A DNA stretch of 64,000 nt from the NCBI GenBank assembly GCA_019055375.1, contig JAHQIW010005550.1, positions 48,763-112,762 of the forward strand, given 5' to 3'. The stretch is from Parelaphostrongylus tenuis (Eukaryota > Nematoda > Chromadorea > Rhabditida > Metastrongylidae). Below the pieces are notes generated by a model. It was not told the origin of the DNA. It did not search any database and saw only the letters and a list, made by a program, of their open reading frames with translations. Shown here piece by piece: positions 56,001 through 63,779 of this stretch. The position numbers were made by a program, and so were the translations under genes. How positions within the stretch are numbered: position 1 is the stretch's first letter; each line of letters opens with the position of its first letter.

Positions 56001-59000
56001 GTCTTGCGAGAAAAATGTGTGTGTGAAAGACAAGGGATTTCCTTGTGTAACAACGTCGAAAAAAGGCTTTCAGAGAATCGGCCCATGTGAAGCAGTAATT
56101 AGAGATTTAAGCGTTCGAATGATTACCAATCACTCTTCTGGAAAATTCTATCCAGCGAATGACGTCGAATATTCATTTGTCCTCTTATAACCGAAAAGAA
56201 CAATTTACATACACATGTGTATACATACATGTGCACGTATGGTATATGTATAATATATGTATATGTATGTATACATATACATGTACATATGGGTACATAC
56301 AATTACATTAGAATTTTTTAGTTACCGCTTTGATAGACGTCACGACGTCATGATTATGTATAGAGGGATGCTGCGTGATGTGCAGAAATTTCCACCCCTA
56401 GAGGGAATGAACCCGCATTCACCCATTCCAAGAGTAGGTGCTACTCCAACACCGAGGTCACCGCTCTATGGTCACTCTTTGTTCAATAGAAGGCATATAG
56501 AGTGTCAGCAATCAATCGTCGACGTGGTTGTCATGATGCTGAGGTTAGTCATATTCTGCTGATTCTCTTAATTGGAGGCCACACTGCACAGCTCACTTCC
56601 CTACTATCATTCAACACATAAAAATCATGACGAATTCAGAATGCTCCTCTTGCAGCGCTTTCAACTTTGAGCAATTCCATCACGCATCAGTAAAGCCCAT
56701 ACGTTCCTACCTCGTAGCAGAACCACTGAGTGAGCCACATTTGCTCGATAAAGCGAGACAAAGAATACCAAATCTTTGGGCGATTTTTTTCTTTTGTAAC
56801 CGATGAACTAGCCACGACTAACACACCAGGTTTCGCCTTGAATAACTCTTTTCTCGATTGAAAATATCACCCGTCACCTGTCATCCCGCCGGTCGTCGAG
56901 TGACTCGAGCGGGTGTCAGTGAAACTATCATTTTACTTATAGCAGAGCAAAATAGTCCAGCGGATCCCTTTGATATCTTGAGCAATTCTAACCATCGAGT
57001 CGGCGGTCTTTCTGGCACACGTTTCACACTCCGAGGAATCAGTCGATAGTTGTGTAGAACGGCGCCTTTGAATTATGTCCCCACGTGAGTGAGAACTCTG
57101 TGAGAGTAGAGATAAAAATTTCAAAATCTTCCCTGCTCAGGAAACTTTGGTGGAACAAATCTTTTCTATAAGTCGCAATTTGATACCCAGGAACACTTAG
57201 GGTCACGATTGAGGGGTAAAAATTATTGACGAAGGACGGATTATATCACAAAATACGTATATAGGTGTGGAGACAAGCGAATGAATGATCTGGTGTAAAT
57301 AAATCTGCGAGCGGGAAAAGGCCCTTTCTGATTAGTATCGCAATCATGTTCGAAGATGTGGGATTCATATCCGAGCCACGACCATCACAGCTAAAGAGTT
57401 CGTTCGGAAAACTGAAGTAATTGCACATTTAAGTCGCAAGACTGTATATTTTTCTCATTTACAAAAGGTTGACGAGAACGAGTGAAACAGTTCTGCTAAA
57501 GCTTCAAATATGAAAGGTGAACCAAAATGCAAAGAATCCCAATAGCTTTTTTCGAAATGTCGTTTCAGTAGCGCTCTAGGGATTACATGAACGAAAAGCT
57601 TTTATGTTATTGATCTTCTATCTCAAGTCGTTAAGCGTTATGATGATCTTCATACTTCTCAAGTCGTAATGCAAGCTTTGATTGGAACAGAAAGAAACTC
57701 ACTTTTCCCTTTTGATTTAGCTGTCAACAATCCTACCCGCGTCCTTCACGCCATCCCATTGCTCGAAGCATGCGCTTTCCAATTGAATCACTAAGATATA
57801 AATGGATTCCTTTTCAAGAAATCTACTTGTTCTAACTTAGTCCCGATTCTTCATCCATTATATCAAAGCCAAAATCAAACTTATCCCTCAAACTGATGAA
57901 TACGAAACACAACAAAACAAAGCATGATTAACTAAACGCAGGGAATGATTATAAATTCAGTCAAATAACACTATTAGCTCAACTTTACCTCACTGGCTTG
58001 ATAAACTTTCCAGATGTTGCACCATGTCGAGTGCTCGTCACATCATGTTCCCAAGCCATTCGCTTTTCACCTTTTCGCTCCATAGTAAAGTCTTCAGCTG
58101 TGCGAATTCGACGTGCACCAATCCCAAACTCTCCAAGATCCTACAGATAAAAACACTAAACATTACCGAAATATTGTCTCGTTAAGCGAGCATAAAACAT
58201 TTTGTGATATAACACAAACAATAAATAGATTGTGACAATATTTAGGAGTCGCAGGACATCCCAAACTATACGATTTAGCGTATAACACTCATTTCTGCCC
58301 CACAAAGGTTTGCCGTAATATCAGGTCTATCTCATAAGATTTGGCACTAGACTAGCACGCACCTGATGCCTTTAATATTCTGCTGATTGTCGCATGACAC
58401 TGTCAGAGTCGTCGGCCCAACTCCTCGATGGTCAAAGTCGAATCTCAAATCATCTTCAGTGGCTTCTATTACAGCGTCTTGATCAACTTCGTGTAAACAT
58501 CTAAAGCGCAGCTGATCCTTCAAGTTGGTGTTGCTGGCGTGAAACTCATAAAAGAATCGACACGCTGTTCGCTTGCCCAAATCCCTAAGCCTTTGCACGG
58601 TTGATGTTCTTGAGGGCGTTCTGCGCATCGCGTCCCATTCCTAGTTGCAGAGCAGGACAAATTCGATAAAGGCTTCGTTGAGGGTCATATTGCGGCAAAT
58701 ATTGACAGCGTTGATACCAAAGAAAGCTCAAATTCCTGCAAAAAGCGCTATTGACTTGATGCCTGACAGATGGCAGAAATGTCTTAAGGCAAATGGCGCA
58801 TACTCTGAATTGTGTCGTTAACCTTTTAAGGGCCAAAACGGTACGTTTCGTACCGTGCCGCGCGCCGTCAAATCTCACTCAGTTTCAATAATGACGTGTG
58901 GAAAAGAAGCGCTCGCGGGGAGGCAGGCGCAGACAGCAAGAACATCCTAAACGGAGCACGCAATTGCCGATGCCCTGTGAGGGCCGCGCAAGCGACGGCA

Positions 59001-62000
59001 CGACGACGCCTGCCTATCAACGCTGGTCCTCAAAGGGTTAAGTAATTTTTGTTACTTCTGGTTAAAAAATTTCAGTGTTTATTGCTCTAACGTCAAGACT
59101 TATGAGAACCAAACCATTTTTTTTTTGCACTTAATGCACTGTAATTCTCAACAAACAGTTTTTCTAACTCAATAAAAGAAAACGCTTCGTCATGAGCATT
59201 TGCTTCCAGTTCACCCCATCAATTATAAATCGAAATGTCTTCGATTCGTCTCTACCTCGTCATCCATGAGATCTTCAGCTCTTTGCTGAAATTTGGCGGC
59301 TCGTTGGTCCCGCGATGAACGGAATTCTTGAGGTGTCCATCCTTGAAAATTCACAAAGTACAAATGAAAAAAATACATACAAATGGAACAGAACACGAGG
59401 GAACAACTCATGCGACCTTCACTAACCTTCCTTACTGCCGACAGTGTTGTAGTATCCAGCAGAGAAGCCACCAGTAAACGCACCATGGAACCTGTCACCA
59501 ATGAAAAATGAAACTGTTACACCACAAAAGACAAAATCTGCATAGTGAACGCGCGTTGGGATATCTGGCAATGTTTATGACTGAGAAATTTGTTGAATAA
59601 TACTCACACCCCCCCCCCCCCTCCCCAAACAAACCCTCAACGTTCTAATATTGTTGATAAGCGCTAGTCTGCTGCTTGTAGGGCCAGAGACAATAGAAGA
59701 GCATATCGGTAGAAAAGAGCACATGGATTTCACACTAACTGAAAGAATCATGAAGCGGATTTCTTCTGGAACGGGAGATATGAATTTCCACATACTCACT
59801 ACCAGCCGTAATCCATCATCTGAAAAACCTAAGTGTGGCCTCAGTAGTGTAGCGTATAGCAAGTGCCGCCTGGTGTCAGTTTTGCATATCAGACAGCATC
59901 CTTAGATAAAAAAAAGCATTTATTTGGAGAGAATGCTCTGCCTGTGTTGAACAACATAATCTCTGAGAATGTTTAAGAGCCGCGAAGTTGTTATTGTTAG
60001 AGCTAAACGTACGTTTTAAGGTTTTCGCTCGCTTCACCAGCAGCTCACGCCCCACACTGAACATACTTTACAACAGTGATGGGGAGACTTTATTCAATCG
60101 ATAATAGCATATGATATTGTGTTATAACCATTTTTTCAGCGACAGGCTAGACTGGTAGTGAATATGCTTTCAAAAGGTTTGAAACAGTTCATTGAGATGA
60201 TTTCCACTACTCACTACCAGCCGTACACCATCATCTGAAAAAATGGTGACACACACAGTGCTCCACTATAAATACGTCTGCCCATTGCTGCTATGAGGTG
60301 GGCACCAGCGGCATGGGACGTTGGCACACCGACTGGTACGGACGACCACCTCACAAGGCTCTTAAACGTTACCACATACTACATTGTCAGCGTAAGCAGA
60401 GACATCTCCAACCAAATTCGTTTTTCTCCAGGGATTCTGAGTGATACGCAAAACACACCTCAGCGCAGGAGTTGGAGCCGAGTCTTACCCATAGCGAGGG
60501 CGCGTGCTGCCACTGCACTGCTGAGGCTAGGCTTAGATGGTCCATAATGGTTCATATCGACCTGTTCCTTGACATGACGCAAAGCTCCATGATAGTTTCC
60601 TTTTGGTAGCAATTCCATCTTCATTCGATGATGGCTCTTTTCTATTCGTCCTCTGGCCCTGGAAATCCAGTGTCCAGCCGAGCGCTTACCAACAATTTTA
60701 GAGAATGTTGGACACTAGACTACTGAATGTTTGATGGCGAGTTTGAAAATAGTCGATGAGATCTATGTGTGGAAACAACATCAAAAAGGTTTTATTTCTC
60801 AAGCATTACTCTTCACAGACACGCCTTATGTAAATTAAACGCGGGCTTCCCCTTTCGTCATAGATTATCGTTCAATACATAATCTTTTCCCTTTTCAGAG
60901 GACAACACATGAAGGTACGATCCTCTAAAAAACTAAGATCTGAGATACGAGCAAAAACTCGGAACCCCAGTTGTGCTTCATTCCTGTGACTAACCCCTCC
61001 AAAACCTCATTTGCTGATCCACAATCGCCACCAGGCCCTCAATTTCCTTCTAAGTCATGTCTTAACTTTGCCGGCGTTAGCAGTAATCACAATCAACGGA
61101 ACGATCTGAGGAGCGCGGAGCGCAAATGGGTGATCTACCCAGTTAAGTTGAAGCTGCAGTTAAAATCATATTTTAGCCCTGAGTTGAAGTTGGTCCATTA
61201 AAGTTTGAATAATGTAGCGACAGACTCAAACATATAGCTTAATTCCGAAAAGTTTTCACGTAATTAAAAATTGGTTTGGCCAGTTTGAACGGCTGAGATG
61301 AAAAGAAACTGCTACAGAATAACAACTCAGATCGAATTCCAAGAGCTCAGTGATCAGATCAAACAAGGTGCTCACTGAGAACGCAAAGATCATGAGTCTG
61401 ATAATTCTCCTGTTTTGAAATGAATAAAGAGTATACTACAAAAATACAGACGGATCAGCTAGGAGCAAACTTCAGGTGACGAATTTTCATGAGTCATTAG
61501 TTAAGTCAAAAACAAATGAATATCCAGCAAGAGATTATTTATGGTCATGATCTATATGCACCGTCGCGCTAACACTACACAGTTATAGTCTGCAGGAATT
61601 CCTTTTGATCTAGGGCCTTCACAGCACTGTTTATGGTGCTATCATACATATACAAGCATGTCAAATGATATGTAAAACTATGAACCTCGCCTGGGAGTCG
61701 AACCCATGTCTCATCCATTCCGAGTTCAACTCCAGCTCGAGGTTTCAAAGTTTTTCAACGTATACTTCAAAAGTGCAGCACTGATCCTCAATTTCAATGT
61801 GATCCTCAATTTCAAAGGATTCCGAAAGAGCAAACTAACCTTCGTCTCCCCTGCTCGTCAGTAACAATCTGGTCTTGTATCCCAGCAGGTTTCCTTGAAA
61901 CTGCCTCCTTCAAAAGAAAACCAATGCTATTTCACTATTTAATATTTTCCGTCAAGATTTACTTGGCGTGGTTCCTTTATGATCACATGTGAAAATATTC

Positions 62001-62191
62001 CCCTGTCATCACGGCCACACTAATAATAGTTCGACTTTGAATTGCGATCACACTAGGATACCAGACACTTTAGTTAAACCTAATAATCTTTTGAAAAACG
62101 TAGGAATTATTGAGAAAATTTCTCACTTTCTTCATCTTCCAAGTCCTTCAAACTCTGTTCCATAAATTGCCAACAACTCGTCACTGGACAT
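44280..62191 (-). CDS. GPATCH1: GPATCH1 orthologue, 18 exons located
   Basis: GPATCH1 is a nuclear G-patch protein of late, catalytically active spliceosomes; the family's G-patch is thought to stimulate the DEAH helicase DHX35. Exons (minus): 62191-62127, 61900-61840, 59491-59427, 59341-59256, 58140-57989, 57790-57737, 55059-54842, 54458-54312, 54229-54084, 53499-53373, 52158-52086, 50962-50856, 50697-50596, 50202-50123, 45390-45238, 45042-44714, 44587-44490, 44408-44280. All have AG/GT borders and, apart from the frameshifts and the missing exon, compatible phases. Landmarks match human GPATCH1 in order: YGT, FHGAF, GWTP, MGW-EG, GVHGL, AFGVGA, KRFN-P-P, FGP. About 730 residues are placed, against about 930 in human. 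Lesions: frameshifts in exons 1 and 7 (two), and the second half of the G-patch not found. Confidence 0.88.
45238..45390 (-). CDS. GPATCH1: GPATCH1 exon 15
   Basis: It reads [20 protein letters not shown] then IVGVPHL, matching human LLCKRFNVPDPYPDSTLVGLP, and completes the W codon split across intron 14. Intron 14 (45,391-50,122) is the longest in the gene and contains an interrupted repeat F, an E element and a Penelope-tail palindrome. Confidence 0.93.
46767..46988 (-). CDS. Unassigned 73-codon open frame inside GPATCH1 intron 14
   Basis: It reads [16 protein letters not shown], then [16 protein letters not shown], then [17 protein letters not shown]. The composition is protein-like (charged helix). 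No family was recognised. It lies in the insertion that splits repeat F, so it may be a fragment carried by that insertion. Confidence 0.2.
   Translation of the reverse strand: MSDEGGVVTQHFSLRFNDGRRCSKRHIAQVQETVLKLIVEKTNVCGDERDDEWKKAVSLIQDLREKRVESLIF
47950..48725. repeat. Repeat E element with inverted ends
   Basis: 47,955-48,060 ('aaaccgatctcattcgctgg', 'agctgagacttgaggctaca') is the inverse of 48,610-48,720. Inside, 'tggactatcagtaatcattt' and 'gagctctatctggcgagaaa' show a second level of symmetry. No coding capacity. Confidence 0.65.
48874..48907 (-). ncRNA. Hammerhead ribozyme motif, family D (left arm)
   Basis: On minus: GGCT, CTGAAGA, stem II AGCG-GGT-CGCC (one mismatch), GAAACGTC, AGC. 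Core intact. Confidence 0.6.
49021..49055 (+). ncRNA. Hammerhead ribozyme motif, family D (right arm), consensus copy
   Basis: GGCT, CTGAAGA, stem II GGCG-GGT-CGCC, GAAACGTC, AGCC. Stems I and II are perfect and the core is complete. This matches the minimal type I hammerhead layout with a stem III of only ACGT. Confidence 0.72.
50123..50962 (-). CDS. GPATCH1: GPATCH1 exons 12-14
   Basis: Exon 12 (50,962-50,856) reads [20 protein letters not shown]. Exon 13 (50,697-50,596) reads [20 protein letters not shown] then FAKETG. Exon 14 (50,202-50,123) reads [20 protein letters not shown], matching human AVKMKMFGKLTRDTFEW. Donors and acceptors are canonical. Confidence 0.9.
51020..51120 (+). repeat. 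Family C tail fragment in GPATCH1 intron
   Basis: 'cataacagaccacatgacat', 'ggctcaaataattattatgc' and 'gtggtcttaagagaacactc'. The ribozyme part is missing. Confidence 0.6.
51160..51420 (+). mobile_element. Mariner-like element 5' end, truncated
   Basis: It begins with a mariner-type terminus ('ttaggtcaacccataagctt') and, after an untranslated stretch shared with 8,990-9,080, gives a broken helix-turn-helix start ([17 protein letters not shown]). The rest is absent. Confidence 0.5.
51535..51810 (-). repeat. Diverged SINE-A in GPATCH1 intron
   Basis: The minus-strand tail 'cgtaagcgataactgatgaa', the internal 'cattgtaaagaccagatatg' and a head with 'cagtgattagaggtggcc' are recognisable, but many positions differ. 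Confidence 0.5.
52086..53499 (-). CDS. GPATCH1: GPATCH1 exons 10-11
   Basis: Exon 10 (53,499-53,373) reads [20 protein letters not shown], matching LLGETP ... LSQKDKERI in human. Exon 11 (52,158-52,086) reads [20 protein letters not shown]. The intron between holds SINE-A, SINE-B and a TA microsatellite. Exon 11 has a decayed duplicate at 26,896. Confidence 0.88.
52505..52545. repeat. (AT)n microsatellite, followed by TACATA-rich sequence to 52,665
   Basis: A pure AT run, then tacata/tatgta-rich sequence. Confidence 0.9.
52667..52970 (-). repeat. SINE-A copy, full length, in GPATCH1 intron
   Basis: On minus: 'agcgcatgtggcgtagtggt', 'gaggtcaatagttcgatctc', 'ggtaggcaaattggtaccag', 'cattgtaaaggccagatatg' and the 'gattgatcaacgccgaaagc' tail. 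A TA microsatellite sits at each end (52,505 and 52,981). Confidence 0.75.
53041..53285 (+). repeat. SINE-B copy in GPATCH1 intron
   Basis: 'ggagcaccgtgactgagtgg', 'ctctccggcagtccatcagc', 'ggttgtcctcaggattgtaa', 'tctacgatgttcaaaaagac' and 'gaagtactgggatctgcag'. It is the longest SINE-B tail in the window. Confidence 0.7.
53590..53805. repeat. Family J palindrome with a hammerhead at its apex
   Basis: Arms 53,650-53,705 and 53,748-53,803 are inverse with small bulges (cacttatacag / ctgtataagtg next to the apex; further out cttgaa / ctcaag). 53,590-53,645 extends the left side and matches 17,765-17,830. Confidence 0.7.
53706..53748 (+). ncRNA. Hammerhead ribozyme motif, family J, with extended stem I
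   Basis: GTGCAC, CTGACGA, stem II GGC-TGTAAT-GCC, GAAA, CATGTGTC (GUC cleavage triplet), TTGCAC. Stem I starts with a mismatch and four paired bases (TGCA/TGCA). It then has a one-sided bulge (GCACCG) and 11 further perfect pairs, CACTTATACAG with CTGTATAAGTG. An interrupted stem I is what natural type I hammerheads use for loop-loop contacts. Core complete. Confidence 0.68.
54084..54458 (-). CDS. GPATCH1: GPATCH1 exons 8-9
   Basis: Exon 8 (54,458-54,312) reads [20 protein letters not shown], the family signature after GISGQ in human. Exon 9 (54,229-54,084) reads [20 protein letters not shown], parallel to the KIYPPPELP region. Both are intact. Confidence 0.92.
54842..55059 (-). CDS. GPATCH1: GPATCH1 exon 7, with two frameshifts
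   Basis: Three frames are needed. [20 protein letters not shown] comes first. After a shift near 54,990, [20 protein letters not shown] follows, with GVHGL matching human NVHGL. After a second shift near 54,914, [20 protein letters not shown] then RGQ runs into exon 8. The introns that would be needed to explain the shifts would be too short, so they are real indels or sequence errors. Confidence 0.8.
55120..56190. repeat. Repeat E element in GPATCH1 intron
   Basis: The left end ('cgacgtcattcgctggacaa') is inverse to the right end ('tccagcgaatgacgtcga'). The interior includes 'tttctctccggacgaagctc' and 'gcgctctgtcttgcgagaaa', again inverse to each other. Confidence 0.65.
56208..56300. repeat. 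TACATA-type microsatellite
   Basis: Alternating tacata/tatgta units over about 90 bp. Confidence 0.85.
56860..57060 (-). pseudogene. RTE-like reverse transcriptase 3' fragment in GPATCH1 intron
   Basis: On minus it reads [19 protein letters not shown] and then a decayed stretch. The end matches 11,690-11,730 in nucleotide sequence (cgctcgagtcactcgacga, gggatgacaggtga). It lies where the second half of the G-patch exon would be expected, and was first mistaken for it. Confidence 0.6.
57737..58140 (-). CDS. GPATCH1: GPATCH1 exons 5-6 (linker and first half of the G-patch)
   Basis: Exon 5 (58,140-57,989) reads [20 protein letters not shown], parallel to the family's LSEFGI region, and ends FIKPV. 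Exon 6 (57,790-57,737) reads [17 protein letters not shown], the start of the G-patch with its MGW and Gly-rich turn. Exon 6 ends in phase 2. The exon with the remaining G-patch glycines could not be found before exon 7. Confidence 0.85.
58822..59037. mobile_element. piggyBac-type MITE
   Basis: TTAA on both sides (58,818-58,821 and 59,038-59,041) borders inverted ends CCTTTTAAGGGCCA and TGGTCCTCAAAGGG. TTAA target duplication with CC(C)TTT ends is characteristic of piggyBac elements. The 216-bp interior is GC-rich and non-coding. It lies in GPATCH1 intron 4. Confidence 0.65.
59256..59491 (-). CDS. GPATCH1: GPATCH1 exons 3-4 (conserved FHGAF / GWTP block)
   Basis: Exon 3 (59,491-59,427) reads [20 protein letters not shown] and exon 4 (59,341-59,256) reads [20 protein letters not shown] then RAEDLMDDE. 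This is the best-conserved part of the family and identifies the gene. The 85-bp intron keeps a GTTAGT donor and TTTCAAG acceptor. This block is the one duplicated in degraded form at 23.2-23.4 kb. Confidence 0.92.
59607..59620. repeat. Poly-C tract
   Basis: A run of about 14 C residues in GPATCH1 intron 2. Runs like this are prone to sequencing length error. Confidence 0.9.
59833..60720. repeat. SINE-G head, family K remnants and the 23-kb repeat in GPATCH1 intron 2
   Basis: 59,833-59,905 is a SINE-G head. 59,950-60,400 has decayed family K arms (stem-III-like AACGTACGTTT on minus near 60,010; 'gatattgtgttata' as at 22,550). 60,455-60,720 equals 22,945-23,175. The order resembles 22.2-23.2 kb, so a composite repeat may have inserted twice. 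Confidence 0.45.
60721..61839. other. GPATCH1 intron 2, anonymous part
   Basis: A decayed tRNA-like B box lies on minus near 61,685-61,745 (GGGTTCGACTCCC). Nothing else was recognised. Confidence 0.35.
61840..62191 (-). CDS. GPATCH1: GPATCH1 exons 1-2 (N-terminus)
   Basis: Exon 1 starts ATG at 62,191 and reads [15 protein letters not shown], matching the family's acidic N-terminus with YGT. One extra G near 62,144-62,145 then shifts the frame; past it the expected DLEDEE appears, ending at a GTGAGA donor. Exon 2 (61,900-61,840) reads [20 protein letters not shown]. An ATG inside exon 1 in the shifted frame (about 62,165) would give an intact but shorter start ([12 protein letters not shown]). 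TTCAG lies one base upstream of the first ATG, consistent with a trans-splice acceptor. Confidence 0.75.
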
Positions 62192-62200
62192 TCTGAACAC
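62192..62200 (-). promoter_or_regulatory. Possible spliced-leader acceptor before the GPATCH1 ATG
   Basis: On minus the sequence GTGTTCAGA sits directly before ATG, with AG one base upstream. Trans-splicing just before the start codon is usual in nematodes. No RNA evidence is available here. Confidence 0.35.
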
Positions 62201-62559
62201 CTCGGTACACTATTTCAAATTTATAGGTATACTTCAAAAAAAAATTAAGCTGGATATGCCCATGCACAGAGAAAAACTAAGTAGTAAAAACGATTTTATT
62301 GAACACTGATCTATTTAAATAACAGTTCGATATACGAGTCATAAGCGAACACACACGAATATCAACGTCGACCAGCACAGCACCAAAGGAGCTTATTTTA
62401 CACGCATATCTCTAAATGACATCACTTGTTTACTTTGCTGAAGTATTCCCTTGCTATCCTTAAACACCTGGCTTGATAGTCGGTGAATCGTCTTGCCAGT
62501 CAGCAGGGCAGACCTAAACAAACATCTCTCAGCAGATAGAGCTCAATATGCTGATTACT

Positions 62560-62960
62560 ATTTTCTTGAGCAATGCATGTGGTCTGTTACGGGCACTTAT
62601 ACGGTGGTATACACGCGTGTTTTTCGGTCTTGCAGGCCTCGTCAGTTGCACAGTGCCTTTCATCTTAGTCAATCCTTCTTGAGGAAAACCCAACCTCTTG
62701 CATAGAGAAGTCGAAGACCAACTATTTACACGTGTCCATTGAAAAAAATCACCAAATGACAGTTCTACAGATGTACACTCGTTGCTCTTTGCTAGTAATT
62801 CAATGAAATATCATAATTGGTCGTTTCAAGTGTTAACTCGAAATGGCACGACCAAATCTCTAGACGCCTGATAATTATTTAATTTTTGGGTTCAAAAAAT
62901 TGATTATCAAAGCATACTTGCGAATTTGAGCGTCGTTTTAGAGAACAACACTCGAAAAGG
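62560..62960. repeat. Palindromic repeat family C, decayed, upstream of GPATCH1
   Basis: 'gcaatgcatgtggtctgtta' and the inverse-type block 'gagcgtcgttttagagaaca' near 62,930 bound it. It carries a hammerhead-like string on minus. Confidence 0.5.
62598..62652 (-). ncRNA. Hammerhead-like motif, family C variant
   Basis: On minus: GTGCAA, CTGACGAG, GCCTGCAAGACC, GAAA, then AACACGCGTGTATACCAC. The core is intact and the stem III palindrome (ACACGCGTGT) is longer than in other copies. Stem I pairs only in part (GTG/CAC). Confidence 0.45.
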
Positions 62961-63029
62961 ACCCACAAGGGATTTGATCTATAAGAGCGACGTGTTTATA
63001 AACCTCGCACTGAACATTTCAGAAGTAGT

Positions 63030-63230
63030 CTAAAAAAAAAAAGAATGTCTAAAGGAAGCCTAAACGAGGTGGGTACGCCGCACCCGGTCACTGACGAGGA
63101 ATCGTAATACGCACCAGAAGCCAATGAACCCTCGGCACGAAACCTCACGAATCCCCGAGTGTATGGCCACTCGGACGGTACACAAGGTCCTGTTTAGGGC
63201 TTTAAACCCATCCTTTTTTTGCCGAACCAC
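63030..63230 (+). repeat. Family H repeat with an interrupted hammerhead
   Basis: 'aagcctaaacgaggt' and 'ggtcctgtttagggctt' are inverse ends. GGTCACTGACGA at about 63,086 and GAGTGTATGGCC at about 63,157 are the two halves of the ribozyme, separated by about 60 bases instead of about 25. Inactive unless stem II tolerates the insertion. Confidence 0.45.
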
Positions 63231-63349
63231 AATGATCCAATTCCCATAAATACCAGCTTAGGAGAAAATCGAGTGTACGAAACACTCGTCATTTGGTATA
63301 ATACTTTCACTTACAGAACACGCGTACTAGGTAAGGTCCTTCGCCTCTC

Positions 63350-63545
63350 TATATGTAAGACGTATATGTTCCCCCAAAGAGGAGCTGGCTATATGATGAA
63401 AGGCATGGTGGAAGAACTGACGAGGCTGTTAAGACCGCACACAAGCGGTGTTGGACTGTACTAAGCGCCCAGAACACAAACACATGCATGGCTCAAAAAA
63501 TAGTTGTTGGCATATGAAAATGAGCGTTGTCTTAAGATAAACAAT
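63350..63545 (+). repeat. Family C fragment with a decayed hammerhead core
   Basis: CTGACGAGGCTGTTAAGACCG near 63,418 is followed by CACACAAGCGG in place of GAAACACGTG. Then 'catgcatggctcaaaaaat' and 'gagcgttgtcttaagataa'. Confidence 0.5.
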
Positions 63546-63779
63546 CAGCAAAAAATGGTAATACAGTACTGAATGAGCAACTTCTTATGGAAATGGAAAT
63601 ACATAATGTAATGGAAGTACATCGCCACTCCTTTGATGAAGAACTCCAACTATCTCCATAGACAGTAAGAATGAAGTTCTCGATCTTGTCAGTCCCGGCA
63701 TGATGGTGCCACGCATTGCACTAACTGTTCAAGTATCGTTTTGATGAGACCGTAATGGCTAATCTGGTTTCACAGGGTG

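Noticed and set aside
56860..57060. Minus-strand [10 protein letters not shown] reading as the missing half of the GPATCH1 G-patch
   Set aside because: Its downstream part matches the 3' end of the RTE relic at 11,690-11,730 in nucleotide sequence, there is no suitable splice acceptor, and the expected Gly pattern is absent.
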